Assembly (NCBI RefSeq): GCF_000176915.2 | Contig: NC_014844.1 | Location: 2,976,001 to 3,040,000, forward strand | From: Pseudodesulfovibrio aespoeensis Aspo-2 | Lineage (GTDB): Bacteria; Desulfobacterota; Desulfovibrionia; Desulfovibrionales; Desulfovibrionaceae | DNA: 64,000 nucleotides | Reading direction: 5' to 3' | Part shown: one piece after another, positions 43,417 to 51,094 of the stretch | How the letters are laid out: the number at the start of each line of letters is the position of its first letter | Position numbering within the stretch: the stretch's first letter is position 1 | Program-made: the position numbers and the translations under genes | Notes under the pieces: generated by a model | Told to the model about the DNA's origin: nothing | Databases searched by the model: none | Seen by the model: only the letters and a program-made list of their open reading frames with translations

Positions 43417-45087
43417 ATGGGTGCCATCATCGGCAAGCGAGTCCTGTATCACGGCGTGTCCGAGCCAGCGGCTCCCGACCTCGGCGGACGACTGCCCGTA
43501 GCCATCGCCGTCCCTGGCGGCGAGAGCGCGGCCATATCGACCCTGGGCTGGCAGGCCGTCTACAGGATGCTGGCCGAAGAGCCGGGCCTGGCTGTTGAAC
43601 GTGTCTTCCCGGACAAGCTCGGCCTCACCGACGGCCACGAACCCATAACGCGCGAATCACGGAGCCCACTATCCTCATTCCCTGTAATAGCCTGGAGCGT
43701 CATATTCGAGGAGGACTTCCTCAGCCTCCCTCGAATGCTCCGGGCAGCGGGCGTTCCGCCACTGTCGGCGGAACGCCCGCGCCTTCCCCTGGTCATGGCC
43801 GGGGGGCCGCCCGCCTTTCTCAACCCCGCGCCCATCGCGCCCTTTGTCGATCTCTTCTGGGTGGGCGAGGCCGACGACCATTTCATTCCCTTTTTCCTCA
43901 AGCTGCGCCGCCTCTTCTTTGACGGCGCGGACAAGGCCGCCATCCTCGACGCGATCAAGGACGACCCCGCCATCTATGTGCCGGGTCGCACCAAAACCCC
44001 GGTCCGGCGCGTGGTCACGGGCCGCTCGGGCACGACCCTGCCCGATCCCGCCTTTTCCTGCTTCATCAGCGGCCAGGCCGCCTTCCGCGACACCCTGCTC
44101 CTGGAGGTCAACCGGGGCTGCCCCTACGGCTGCCGGTTCTGCGCCGCCGGGTTCATCTACCGCCCGCCCCGCCATGCCGACCTCGACGAGCTCAAGCGCA
44201 TCGTCACCCTGGCCGACCCGCCCAAGGTGGGGCTGGTGGGCACGGCCCTGACCGACTGGCCCGACCTGCTCCCCTTCCTCAAATGGCTGCACGGCCAAAA
44301 AAAGAAATTTTCCCTCTCGTCCATGCGCGCCGACGGCATCACCGAAGAGCTGCTCGTCTACCTGCGCGAGCGCGGCATCCGCACCGTGACCCTGGCCCTG
44401 GAGGGCGCGAGCGAGCGGCTGCGGCGCATGATGAGCAAGAAGCTCAAGCCCGAGGATTTTCTCAATGCCGTCCGCTTGTGCGCCCGCTACGGGGTCAACC
44501 ACCTCAAGCTCTACCTCATCGCGGGCTGGCCCGGCGAGACCGATGCCGACTACGACGAGCTGCGCGAGTTCCTGGCCGGGATCATCCGCATCCGCTCCGA
44601 GGAGCCGGGCGGCCGCAAGAAGCAGTTCATGCGCATCACCATCGGCGTCAGTTCCCTGGTGCCCAAGCCCTTCACCCCCTTCCAATGGGCGCCCATGGCC
44701 TCGGAGAGTGCCCTTGAGGCGCGCATGAAGCAGCTCACCGCCATGGTCAAGCCCTACAAGGGCGTGACTCTGCATCACGACGCCCCCTTTCAGGCACGGC
44801 TGCAGGGCATGCTCGCCCGGGGCGGCGAGGAGCTGGCCGAGTTCATCCTCCTGGCCGCTGACCACGGCGGCTGGAAAAAAGCCCTCAAGCTCTGGCCCGG
44901 CGACCAGTCCGCCATCATCGACCGCGAACGCGACGAGCATGAGCCCTTCCCCTGGGAGGTCATCGATATCGGCGTGTCCCGCGAGCATCTGTGGAAGGAA
45001 TGGCAACGAGCCAAGGAGGCGGTTGTCTCGGCAGGCTGCCCGCCCAAAGGGTGTGAGAAGTGTGCAGGGTGCGGGATGAAGGAGTAA
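43417..45087 (+). CDS. B12-binding-type radical SAM protein
   Basis: The protein has 556 residues. The N-terminal part (about 15-150) looks like the vestigial cobalamin-binding Rossmann domain of the TIGR03960/YgiQ-like group (GWQAVYRMLAEEPGLAVERVFPD; PLVMAGGPPAFLNPAPIAPFVD). The radical SAM core carries CPYGCRFC (about 236-243), a GGE-equivalent loop and LALEGASERLRRMMSKKL. The C-terminus has a cysteine cluster (CPPKGCEKCAGCG). The substrate is not known. In many bacteria homologues sit next to ribonuclease G or ribosomal protein genes; here it follows ftsZ. The ribosome site is weak. Confidence 0.85.
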   Translation: MGAIIGKRVLYHGVSEPAAPDLGGRLPVAIAVPGGESAAISTLGWQAVYRMLAEEPGLAVERVFPDKLGLTDGHEPITRESRSPLSSFPVIAWSVIFEEDFLSLPRMLRAAGVPPLSAERPRLPLVMAGGPPAFLNPAPIAPFVDLFWVGEADDHFIPFFLKLRRLFFDGADKAAILDAIKDDPAIYVPGRTKTPVRRVVTGRSGTTLPDPAFSCFISGQAAFRDTLLLEVNRGCPYGCRFCAAGFIYRPPRHADLDELKRIVTLADPPKVGLVGTALTDWPDLLPFLKWLHGQKKKFSLSSMRADGITEELLVYLRERGIRTVTLALEGASERLRRMMSKKLKPEDFLNAVRLCARYGVNHLKLYLIAGWPGETDADYDELREFLAGIIRIRSEEPGGRKKQFMRITIGVSSLVPKPFTPFQWAPMASESALEARMKQLTAMVKPYKGVTLHHDAPFQARLQGMLARGGEELAEFILLAADHGGWKKALKLWPGDQSAIIDRERDEHEPFPWEVIDIGVSREHLWKEWQRAKEAVVSAGCPPKGCEKCAGCGMKE

Positions 45088-45092
45088 GAGGG

Positions 45093-45420
45093 GAGCCGTC
45101 GCTGGCGCTCCTCCAGGCTTTAAGAGCCCTCCCCTGCTTGAGCCGCTTCGCGTCTCTCTGCCCTTCGGGCAGACGCACTTCGTGCGACGCTGGATTCCCT
45201 TCGGTCACCGGCGGGGTTACTTTCTTTTGCTGGCCCAAAAGAAAGTAACCAAAGAAAAGGGCCTTGCCAGCTTGGCCGCCGCACTCCACGGCCAAGAATC
45301 TGATCAAATCGCGCTGCTCCCGAATCAAGTCGCCGAAGCGGCTCCGTGATTCGAAGAGCCGCAGCCTGCGATTTGTCAGCTTCTAGGCCTTAGGAGGCTT
45401 AATGGCTGGGTGGGGTTGGG
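45093..45420 (+). repeat. Long palindrome-bearing repeat, copy R1 (uninterrupted)
   Basis: Starting GAGCCGTCGCTGGCGCTCCT, this 330-bp element contains a hairpin GGTTACTTTCTTTTG/CAAAAGAAAGTAACC (45216-45250), AGCTTGGCCGCCGCACTCCA, a second dyad around CGAAGCGGCTCCG, and ends TTAGGAGGCTTAATGGCTGG. Related copies occur at 46037-48715 and, inverted, at 50771-52314, both carrying an IS110 element. It probably belongs to a dispersed extragenic repeat family of the genome. Confidence 0.85.
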
Positions 45421-45466
45421 GCTTTACCTTTTTTGGCGAAAAACGGCGATTTTGTGCTATGGGAGG

Positions 45467-45874
45467 TTATCCACTCTCTGCATCCGAAAGAAATGATCTC
45501 ACTTTTCCCGGACACAGATTCATCCCCTCTTCCAAGGCCTCCTCAGGGGTAGAACGAATAATGCTAAACCACGACCCATCGGTGGAGATATCAATACGTG
45601 GAACTTTCGTTTTAAAGTTATTACCCACAATTGAAATCATTTGATCAGGGCAATCTTCTAAAACCTCCTTTAACCTTGTATGAATAGCCTCCAAATACAC
45701 ACATGCCACGTAGACGACTTCTTCAACGCCCCCTGACAAGTGTTTTGTCCCTTTTAAGACGACTATTTCCCGCACACTCTCGCAAGGCACATCAACTTCA
45801 CATGCAATTGATTTATCGAAACAAACTAACAAAACCGCTGCAACCCAAACAACTACCAAACTTTTCCTAGTCAT
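45467..45874 (-). CDS. Small exported cysteine-containing protein, unknown
   Basis: The protein has 135 residues. A signal peptide (KSLVVVWVAAVLLVCFDKSIA) precedes CEVDVPCE and two more cysteines (EDCPDQ, NLCPGK) plus VYVACVY, so disulfides are possible after export. The rest looks like an alpha/beta fold ending DISTDGSWFSIIRSTPEEAL. GAGG lies upstream of the ATG at 45872-45874. Base composition is AT-rich compared with the core genome, fitting the accessory island around it. No family is recognised. Confidence 0.6.
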   Translation of the reverse strand: MTRKSLVVVWVAAVLLVCFDKSIACEVDVPCESVREIVVLKGTKHLSGGVEEVVYVACVYLEAIHTRLKEVLEDCPDQMISIVGNNFKTKVPRIDISTDGSWFSIIRSTPEEALEEGMNLCPGKVRSFLSDAESG

Positions 45875-46036
45875 CCAAATCCTCGTACGTAATCGTATAA
45901 TTAATTCCAGTGTTATTTCCGACGGCCATCAACGTATCCTCCAAGAGACAGGGGGTGTCTAGGGTGACATCTCATGAGGCAACAAGCGCAACATCACTTC
46001 CTATAAGTGATGACGGAGTAGAAAATGAGAAGAGGA
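45875..46036. other. Upstream region of the small exported protein gene
   Basis: No gene seen. An open frame from 45910 to 46143 on the plus strand runs into the repeat and IS end, has no ribosome site and is considered chance. Confidence 0.4.
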
Positions 46037-46122
46037 GAGCCGTCGCTTTCGCTCCTCCAGTTTTTATAATGCCCTCCCGGCGGGGTTCTTTTTTGGCTGA
46101 GCCGCCCCAAAAAAGAACCAAA
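46037..46122 (+). repeat. Long repeat, copy R2, left part
   Basis: Begins GAGCCGTCGCTTTCGCTCCT like R1 and contains the hairpin GGTTCTTTTTTGG/CCAAAAAAGAACC (46084-46120). It is cut at AAGAACCAAA by IS110 copy 1. The matching right part follows the element at 47415-47445. Confidence 0.8.
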
Positions 46123-46189
46123 TACTATGCTGGCCTTACCTGAGGTAGTCTGAGTTTGAACGACAACTTAGAACCGCAGGAGGCACAGC

Positions 46190-47256
46190 ATGGCAAAGTA
46201 TTCAGTATCACGAATCAGCGATTTTCTGGAAGCGTTTGAAGGCCGGGAGATTCACGTCGGCGTGGACGTTCACAAACTCAGTTATCATGTGGCGGTGCGT
46301 CGCGAGGATGGGGCTTGTGAGACATGGGTAGCGCCTGCCAAGCCATATGATTTGGTCCTGGCGTTGCTCGAATTGGGGCAGCCAATAGCACAGGTCACTT
46401 ATGAATCCGGCCCAACGGGTTTTGGGCTATGTCGGGCCATGGAAGAGGCTGGCATAGATTGCTGCGTGGTTGCCCCGAGCAAGGTTCCCCGTGCTGTGGT
46501 TGCGGGGTCAAAGACAGATCGGTTGGACTGTATCAAACTGGCCGACTATGCCGCCAAGGGCATGCTTAAGGGGATCGCCGTGCCTACTCCTGCCGAGGAA
46601 GGAGAGCGCAGCCTGATTCGCCGCAGGTCGCAGATTGTCGACAACATCCGCCGCGCCAAGTTACGGATCAAGTCGTTGCTGCTTTACGTCGGCGCGGAGG
46701 AGCCGCCAGGGCTATCGCAGTGGTCCGGGCAAGCCGTTGGGAGACTGTCGACTCTTCAAATCGAGCCTGCCGCCAAGTTGACGCTGGACAGCCTGTTGCG
46801 CGAGTTGTCTTGGCAGAAGGTGGAGCTAAAAGAGATCGAGGCGACTCTGTCCATGATCATGGTAAAACGGCATGAAGAGGCTATGAAGCGGCTGCGGACG
46901 GTCCCCGGCGTCGGCCCGACGGTCGCCACCACGTTTTTGCTGGAGGTCTTTCGTCCGGAGCGTTTTCAGTGTCATGAACAGGTCGTGTCGTATCTCGGTC
47001 TTGCGCCGACGGTTCGCCAAAGTGGTGAGCGATCATCACGCGGCCGACTTGTTCCTGTCGGACAAAAACGATTGCGAAGCCTCCTGGTCGAATCCGCTTG
47101 GATATGGCAGGCAAAAGTTCCTAAAATCAAAGAACGTTACAACCAGCTTGTCGCAAAACAGGAGTGCCGCAAAAAGCCATTGCAGCCATAGCTCGCCTCC
47201 TGGCAATCGTTTTATGGCGTTTGAGTCTTTCGGGCCGTTGTTATCAAAGTTCATAA
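46190..47256 (+). pseudogene. IS110 transposase with a one-base frameshift
   Basis: The first 322 residues are identical to the intact transposase of copy 2. At 47155-47158 the gene has four A where copy 2 has five, so the frame shifts and ends early at 47191 with ten altered residues instead of the proper C-terminal 33. The full reading frame would end at 47256. The DEDD N-terminal domain (VGVDVHK, Asp26) and the Transposase_20 helix-hairpin-helix region (LRTVPGVGPTVATTFL) are intact, and the serine-containing C-terminal core is mostly retained. Activity is therefore uncertain; the missing part includes the last helix. AGGAGG lies before the ATG. Confidence 0.85.
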
Positions 47257-47414
47257 CCTGAATCACCAATCTGCGCGGGCGTTTTTCGGCTGTTTAGACA
47301 GCGTGAACCAAATGGCGCAATAATGATTTTGTACCGAACGAATGGTACTTGGTGCCAGAGAGCACGAATAGGAAAAGGCTATACACAGATTCCCTTGACG
47401 GTGGGCCACATAGG
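47257..47414 (+). ncRNA. Candidate bridge RNA region of IS110 copy 1
   Basis: The 158 nt after the transposase gene are non-coding and, where compared, match the right end of copy 2 at 50937-51094. IS110-family recombinases use a structured bridge RNA encoded in a non-coding end to pair target and donor DNA; in the IS1111 group it is downstream of the recombinase. The location and conservation fit; the RNA fold has not been computed. Confidence 0.45.
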
Positions 47415-47445
47415 AAAAAAGCGCGGCTTTCTAGCTTGGCCGCCG
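47415..47445 (+). repeat. Long repeat, copy R2, segment between IS110 and IS3
   Basis: AAAAAAGCGCGGCTTTCTAG leads into CTTGGCCGCCG, matching the AGCTTGGCCGCCG block of R1. The repeat is then cut by the IS3-family element. Confidence 0.75.
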
Positions 47446-47450
47446 TGACC

Positions 47451-48326
47451 TTACCCCGCCGAGTATACCACCCGTAAGTTTGGGTTCTGGCTGGTCCGGT
47501 TTTCTTCATTCATGGTTCTTCCGTATTCCTCTGGGGCCAATCCGCCAAGTGCGCTGTGTGGTCGGGCTGTGTTGTAGTCCTGCCTCCACGCCTCGAGGAT
47601 GTCCCTAGCCTCTGCGAGTGACTGGAACGCATGGGCGTTCAGGCACTCCTCACGGAATTTGCCGTTGAAGCTCTCCACATGCCCATTCTCCATCGGCCTG
47701 CCAGGCCGGATGAATTCCAACTGCACCCCCACGCTGGTCGCCCACTGATCCAGGGCCCTACCCGTGAACTCTGGCCCATTGTCAGAACGCAGATGCTTCG
47801 GGTATTCGCCGCGCTGGCGCAATTGCTCCAGCACCCGGACCACGCCCTCGCCCGGAATCGATGAGTCCGCTTCGAGCTTGGGGCAGCGGCGGTCCCACAG
47901 GTCAATGATCGTCAGCACCTTGATTCTGCGGCCATTGTCCAGGCTGTCACTCACGAAGTCCATGGCCCACTGCTCATTTGGGCCTGTGGGCGCGGGTTGG
48001 ACCACCCGCAGGTGGCTCTGGCGCTTGCGCTTTGGCCGCAAGCGCAACGACAGTGCCTCTTCCCTGTACAGCCGCTCAACGCGCTTGTGGTTCACCACCA
48101 GACCCTCGCGGCGCAGCAGCAGATAGAGTCGGGGGCATCCGAACCGCCTACGCTCCTCGGCTAGCTCGCGTAATCGCATGCGAAGATCCTTATCGCGATC
48201 TGGCGAAGGGACGCGCCGCAACGTCCTGCGATTGAGGTCGGTCAATTGACAAGCCCGCCGCTCGGAGTAGCCGTACACCTCAATAATCTGGCGTGCGGCA
48301 TGACGGCGAAGGGCGGGCTCAGTCAT
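47451..48326 (-). CDS. IS3-family transposase OrfB (DDE integrase core)
   Basis: The protein has 291 residues. An N-terminal HTH_21 region (RRFGCPRLYLLLRREGLVVNHKRVERLY) precedes the rve integrase core with its DDE residues: Asp in AMDFVSDSL, Asp in LRSDNGPEF and Glu in GHVESFNGKFREECL. The end, YNTARPHSALGGLAPEEY, is typical of the IS3 IS407/ISL-type groups. Its ATG overlaps the orfA stop (ATGA preceded by AAA), permitting coupling or a -1 frameshift fusion of OrfA and OrfB, as usual for IS3 elements. Confidence 0.95.
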   Translation of the reverse strand: MTEPALRRHAARQIIEVYGYSERRACQLTDLNRRTLRRVPSPDRDKDLRMRLRELAEERRRFGCPRLYLLLRREGLVVNHKRVERLYREEALSLRLRPKRKRQSHLRVVQPAPTGPNEQWAMDFVSDSLDNGRRIKVLTIIDLWDRRCPKLEADSSIPGEGVVRVLEQLRQRGEYPKHLRSDNGPEFTGRALDQWATSVGVQLEFIRPGRPMENGHVESFNGKFREECLNAHAFQSLAEARDILEAWRQDYNTARPHSALGGLAPEEYGRTMNEENRTSQNPNLRVVYSAG

Positions 48327-48586
48327 TTTCGGCCCAGCACCTCTTTGAGCACCTGTATGTCAAGCGCCTGATCGGCCACAAGGCCCTTGAGGCGCCGATT
48401 CTCTTCCTCAAGCTGCCGCAACCGTCGGGCCTCGGATACCTCAAGGCCCGCGAATTTGCTGCGCCACTTGTAGAACGTCGTGTCCGTGATGCCGATCTGG
48501 CGGCACAGTTCTGCCACAGGACGTCCAGCCTCCGCCTGCTTTAAAAGCCCGATGATCTGCTCTTCCGTGAACCTGCTCTTTCTCAT
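48323..48586 (-). CDS. IS3-family transposase OrfA
   Basis: The protein has 87 residues: an HTH_Tnp_1 domain (RFTEEQIIGLLKQAEAGRPVAELCRQIGITDTTFYKWRSKF in sequence, about 5-45) followed by a leucine-zipper-like helix (LRQLEEENRRLKGLVADQALDIQVLKEVL) for OrfAB multimerisation. ATG 48584-48586 follows AGGAGA; the frame extends 27 nt further upstream. It binds the terminal repeats and works together with OrfB. Confidence 0.93.
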   Translation of the reverse strand: MRKSRFTEEQIIGLLKQAEAGRPVAELCRQIGITDTTFYKWRSKFAGLEVSEARRLRQLEEENRRLKGLVADQALDIQVLKEVLGRK

Positions 48587-48651
48587 CTTCGTGATCTCCT
48601 TTGCCGGAGTCACAAACTTATAGCTGGGATACCAAACGGGGGGAAGGTCAC

Positions 48652-48715
48652 CGCAGCCTGCGATTTGTCAGCTTCTAGGCCTTAGGAGGCTTAATGGCTG
48701 GGGTTGGGGCGTTAG
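48652..48715 (+). repeat. Long repeat, copy R2, right part
   Basis: CCGCAGCCTGCGATTTGTCA through TTAGGAGGCTTAATGGCTGG is identical to the right end of R1 (45359-45410). Confidence 0.85.
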
Positions 48716-48797
48716 GAGAGATGGGAGGGGAGAAAGAAACGAGGACAGACTGACAGACGAAGCATTCAACAGAAATCATTCACTGCAAACTCAACTA

Positions 48798-49529
48798 TCA
48801 ATATCTGGGCATTTCTATCCACTCCTTTCCCTCCAGAAGCCGCCCATTTTTTTTCTTTGACCGCTTCACGCTATCTGCCCCCCAAGTACCCCATTGTTTG
48901 AAATAAAAAGGAATATTTTGGGCAACACATTGATTTCTAATATTAACAACCCATCGAGATTCCATTTGCCGTGCCCTCGGGCCACTTTCTCCTCCGACAA
49001 TAACCCAGTTTATTCCTTCCAAATTGATAAACCCCAAATCCTCCAAAAGTGGTTCAATCGATAAAAAACGAACTTTAGCAGCTGACAACTGACGTAGATC
49101 ATCAATGCGTGGAATACCATGATCAACATTTTCTACGGTTACACCCAGCATTACATTTTCAGGAATAACTCTACTTGCAAAATAGTTGAGCATTCGATCA
49201 GAACGTTTTGTCAATATTTGGTATCTATGCTGAGGCGTTTTGCAGATCGTGTTGAGTACCTCATCAATAAATGAACCAGGCATTTCTTCATGAAAAAGGT
49301 CGCTCATTGAATTGACAAAAAAAATGGTTGGCCGCTTTATCAAGACTGGTTGCGAAAGCCTATGTGGAAGAATTGTGAATTTGAATCCTTTTGCATAGTC
49401 TACCATTTTCATTGACTGTAATCTTTTTGCCATCACTTCGGCATAGCAATTGATACACCCAGGGCTAATTTTGGTGCATCCAACAGAAGGATTCCAAGTC
49501 TCTTCAGTCCACTCGATTTTACTAGGCAT
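48798..49529 (-). CDS. Three-Cys-motif protein, phage Gp37/Gp68 (DUF5131) family
   Basis: The protein has 243 residues. The N-terminus carries the defining three cysteines, CTKISPGCINCYAE (about 18-31), spaced CX6CX2C and suited to an Fe-S cluster, in a radical-SAM-like fold. FVNSMSDLFHEEMP, ILTKRSDRML, LGVTVEN, RFLSIEPLLEDLG, WVIVGGESG and FYFKQWGTWG are family landmarks. The biochemical role is unknown. It begins 10 nt after the TcmP stop, in the same transcript, the standard pairing of these two families. AT-rich codon use marks it as acquired. SD-like sequence before the ATG is weak. No terminator is visible after it. Confidence 0.9.
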   Translation of the reverse strand: MPSKIEWTEETWNPSVGCTKISPGCINCYAEVMAKRLQSMKMVDYAKGFKFTILPHRLSQPVLIKRPTIFFVNSMSDLFHEEMPGSFIDEVLNTICKTPQHRYQILTKRSDRMLNYFASRVIPENVMLGVTVENVDHGIPRIDDLRQLSAAKVRFLSIEPLLEDLGFINLEGINWVIVGGESGPRARQMESRWVVNIRNQCVAQNIPFYFKQWGTWGADSVKRSKKKNGRLLEGKEWIEMPRY

Positions 49530-49539
49530 TACACTCCCA

Positions 49540-50601
49540 TCAAAATAAAGACCCCTGATTTATTGATGCAGAGATAACTATTCTTCGGTCATTGTTTTTA
49601 TAGTATTTTTTTCCAAGAAAAAAAATCCCTTTACCACGCTTCACGCCATCATTCTTCTTGATATGAATCAGCTCCCTGCTTTCCAATTTTTCAAGGCAGG
49701 CTCGAACTCCGGATGGCGTGAAACCATTTTTAAGGCCAAGCATGTACATCTCACAGTTGTCCACCCCCCTATCCGGCAATATGGCTAACAACTCTTTTTC
49801 TTCTCCCATGGGGATCAAAGAAAGTTGAGAACTACATTGATCTTTTAAAATTTTGTCTCTTGCTTCAAGAAATTTTTCTAAACCATAGTGGTGTCGGCTA
49901 ATAAAAACAAGTGAGTAATGAAGTGGCCCCTCTACCATCGTCGCATGCCATGAGTAGTTATATAGCTCTTGCATCTTTCTTGATATTAAATCTGCAAAGG
50001 CAATAGGGGTTGAACATAACCTAGCCTCTTTTTGCGCTATCGAATAGTCATTGAGAAATTTTGCAACAGGCTTAAGTTTAGCGTCATGATCCAAATTTCC
50101 GTTTAAAAACCTATATATAAATGTTAGTGGTATAAACAAAAGAACTTCGGAACTTGCTTGCTCCATTATTTTTGAAACGCTGCTTCTACCGACTTGCGTA
50201 TATCCATATGGATCGATGAACCAGAGTTTGTGCCCAGAATGTCCAGCGCTGCAATACTTTTCAATAAATGACTCTGCCTTTTGATTATCGATGCACTCAA
50301 CAAATTCATACGAACAAACCTTTGACAACTCTTTACGGTTATCATCATCTGGCTCATTTAGATACAAATGAAACCCCACTGAGGGGGCATAAGGTAAATG
50401 AGCACGAATATTATTACAGGCAGTCAACGCGCTCCCTACACAATCACCATATATTCCCTTACCCGCGCAAGGGTCATATATGCTTACACGCGAATATCCT
50501 CCCTTTGATACTATCTTCAGATATCTCTTCAAATAGGCATCAAAAATAGCAACCTTCTGCCTCGTATGCTGATCCATCTCTAGCTTCTTAGGATTACCCA
50601 C
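49540..50601 (-). CDS. tcmP: Three-Cys-motif partner protein TcmP
   Basis: The protein has 353 residues. The N-terminal half has methyltransferase-like landmarks: SIYDPCAGKGIYGD (about 42-55, resembling motif I), LYLNEPDDDNRKEL and LWFIDPYGYTQV (about 125-136, resembling the DPPY position). The C-terminal part (about 265-330) looks like a winged helix (ELLAILPDRG...GVRACLEKLESRELIHIKK). The family occurs next to DUF5131 genes and is otherwise uncharacterised. GTG 50599-50601 starts translation, with GAGGAG 4 nt upstream. It is the first gene of the AT-rich pair. The methyltransferase likeness is by motif appearance only. Confidence 0.85.
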   Translation of the reverse strand: MGNPKKLEMDQHTRQKVAIFDAYLKRYLKIVSKGGYSRVSIYDPCAGKGIYGDCVGSALTACNNIRAHLPYAPSVGFHLYLNEPDDDNRKELSKVCSYEFVECIDNQKAESFIEKYCSAGHSGHKLWFIDPYGYTQVGRSSVSKIMEQASSEVLLFIPLTFIYRFLNGNLDHDAKLKPVAKFLNDYSIAQKEARLCSTPIAFADLISRKMQELYNYSWHATMVEGPLHYSLVFISRHHYGLEKFLEARDKILKDQCSSQLSLIPMGEEKELLAILPDRGVDNCEMYMLGLKNGFTPSGVRACLEKLESRELIHIKKNDGVKRGKGIFFLGKKYYKNNDRRIVISASINQGSLF

Positions 50602-50770
50602 GCACTCCTCACTGGCTCTCGTCTATAGGATATACAATTTGCCATTTATGCTTTCTTACCCCAAAAAGCTAGATAACAATGGTTCTTTTCTGAGAATGAA
50701 CGTGCAGCACTGGATAGCAGACGATCACAACAACACATTCCCATTACACATATTTTTGTTTTTTTACCAC
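50602..50770. other. AT-rich upstream region of the tcmP pair
   Basis: No gene is seen. The promoter of tcmP should lie here; on the minus strand TATCCTATAG sits about 30 nt ahead of the start codon, but a matching -35 is not clear. Confidence 0.35.
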
Positions 50771-50936
50771 CCCCCCAGCCATTAAGCCTCCTAAGGGTTA
50801 GAAGCTGACCAATCGGGCGGAGCGGCTCTTCGAATCACGGAGCCGCTTCGGCGACTTGATTCGGGGAGCGGAGCCGATTGGATCAGCTTCTTGGCCGTGG
50901 AGTGCGGCGGCCAAGCTAGAAAGCCGAGCTTTTTTT
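50771..50936 (-). repeat. Long repeat, copy R3 (inverted), distal part
   Basis: Reading on the minus strand, this part runs GGCTTTCTAGCTTGGCCGCC, GCACTCCACGGCCAAGAAGC, a dyad CGAAGCGGCTCCG and ends TTAGGAGGCTTAATGGCTGG. It corresponds to the right two-thirds of R1. Confidence 0.85.
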
Positions 50937-51094
50937 CCTATGTGGCCCACCGTCAAGGGAATCTGTGTATAGCCTTTTCCTATTCGTGCTCTCTGGCACC
51001 AAGTACCATTCGTTCGGTACAAAATCATTATTGCGCCATTTGGTTCACGCTGTCTAAACAGCCGAAAAACGCCCGCGCAGATTGGTGATTCAGG
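50937..51094 (-). ncRNA. Candidate bridge RNA region of IS110 copy 2
   Basis: The non-coding right end of the intact element matches copy 1 and is the expected place of the bridge RNA in IS1111-group elements. The fold and ends of the RNA are not determined. Confidence 0.45.

Larger units (their letters stand above)
46123..47414 (+). mobile_element. IS110-family element, copy 1 (frameshifted)
   Basis: The limits are set by comparing it with copy 2 and with the uninterrupted repeat R1: from TACTATGCTGGCC to CCACATAGG, 1292 bp. It contains one transposase gene and a 158-nt non-coding right end. It differs from copy 2 (1293 bp) by one missing A in the transposase gene, besides at least one substitution at the left end (TACTATG compared with TACCATG). 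No terminal inverted repeats or target duplication are seen, as expected for IS110. Confidence 0.85.
47446..48651 (-). mobile_element. IS3-family element
   Basis: This 1206-bp element has terminal inverted repeats: the left end starts TGACCTTACCCCGCC, and the right end reads TGACCTTCCCCCCG on the opposite strand. It carries orfA and orfB on the minus strand in the IS3 arrangement. CCG flanks both sides. However, compared with R1 about 77 bp of repeat sequence are missing at the junction, so the flanks may not be a true target duplication. Confidence 0.9.

Noticed and set aside
45910-46143. 77-codon plus-strand ORF before the first IS110 element
   Set aside because: No ribosome site, no family, and its second half is translated repeat and IS end sequence.
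47443-48654. CCG flanking the IS3 element as a target-site duplication
   Set aside because: The comparison with the uninterrupted repeat shows a deletion at this spot and CCG at both ends of the lost segment, so the match may be coincidental.
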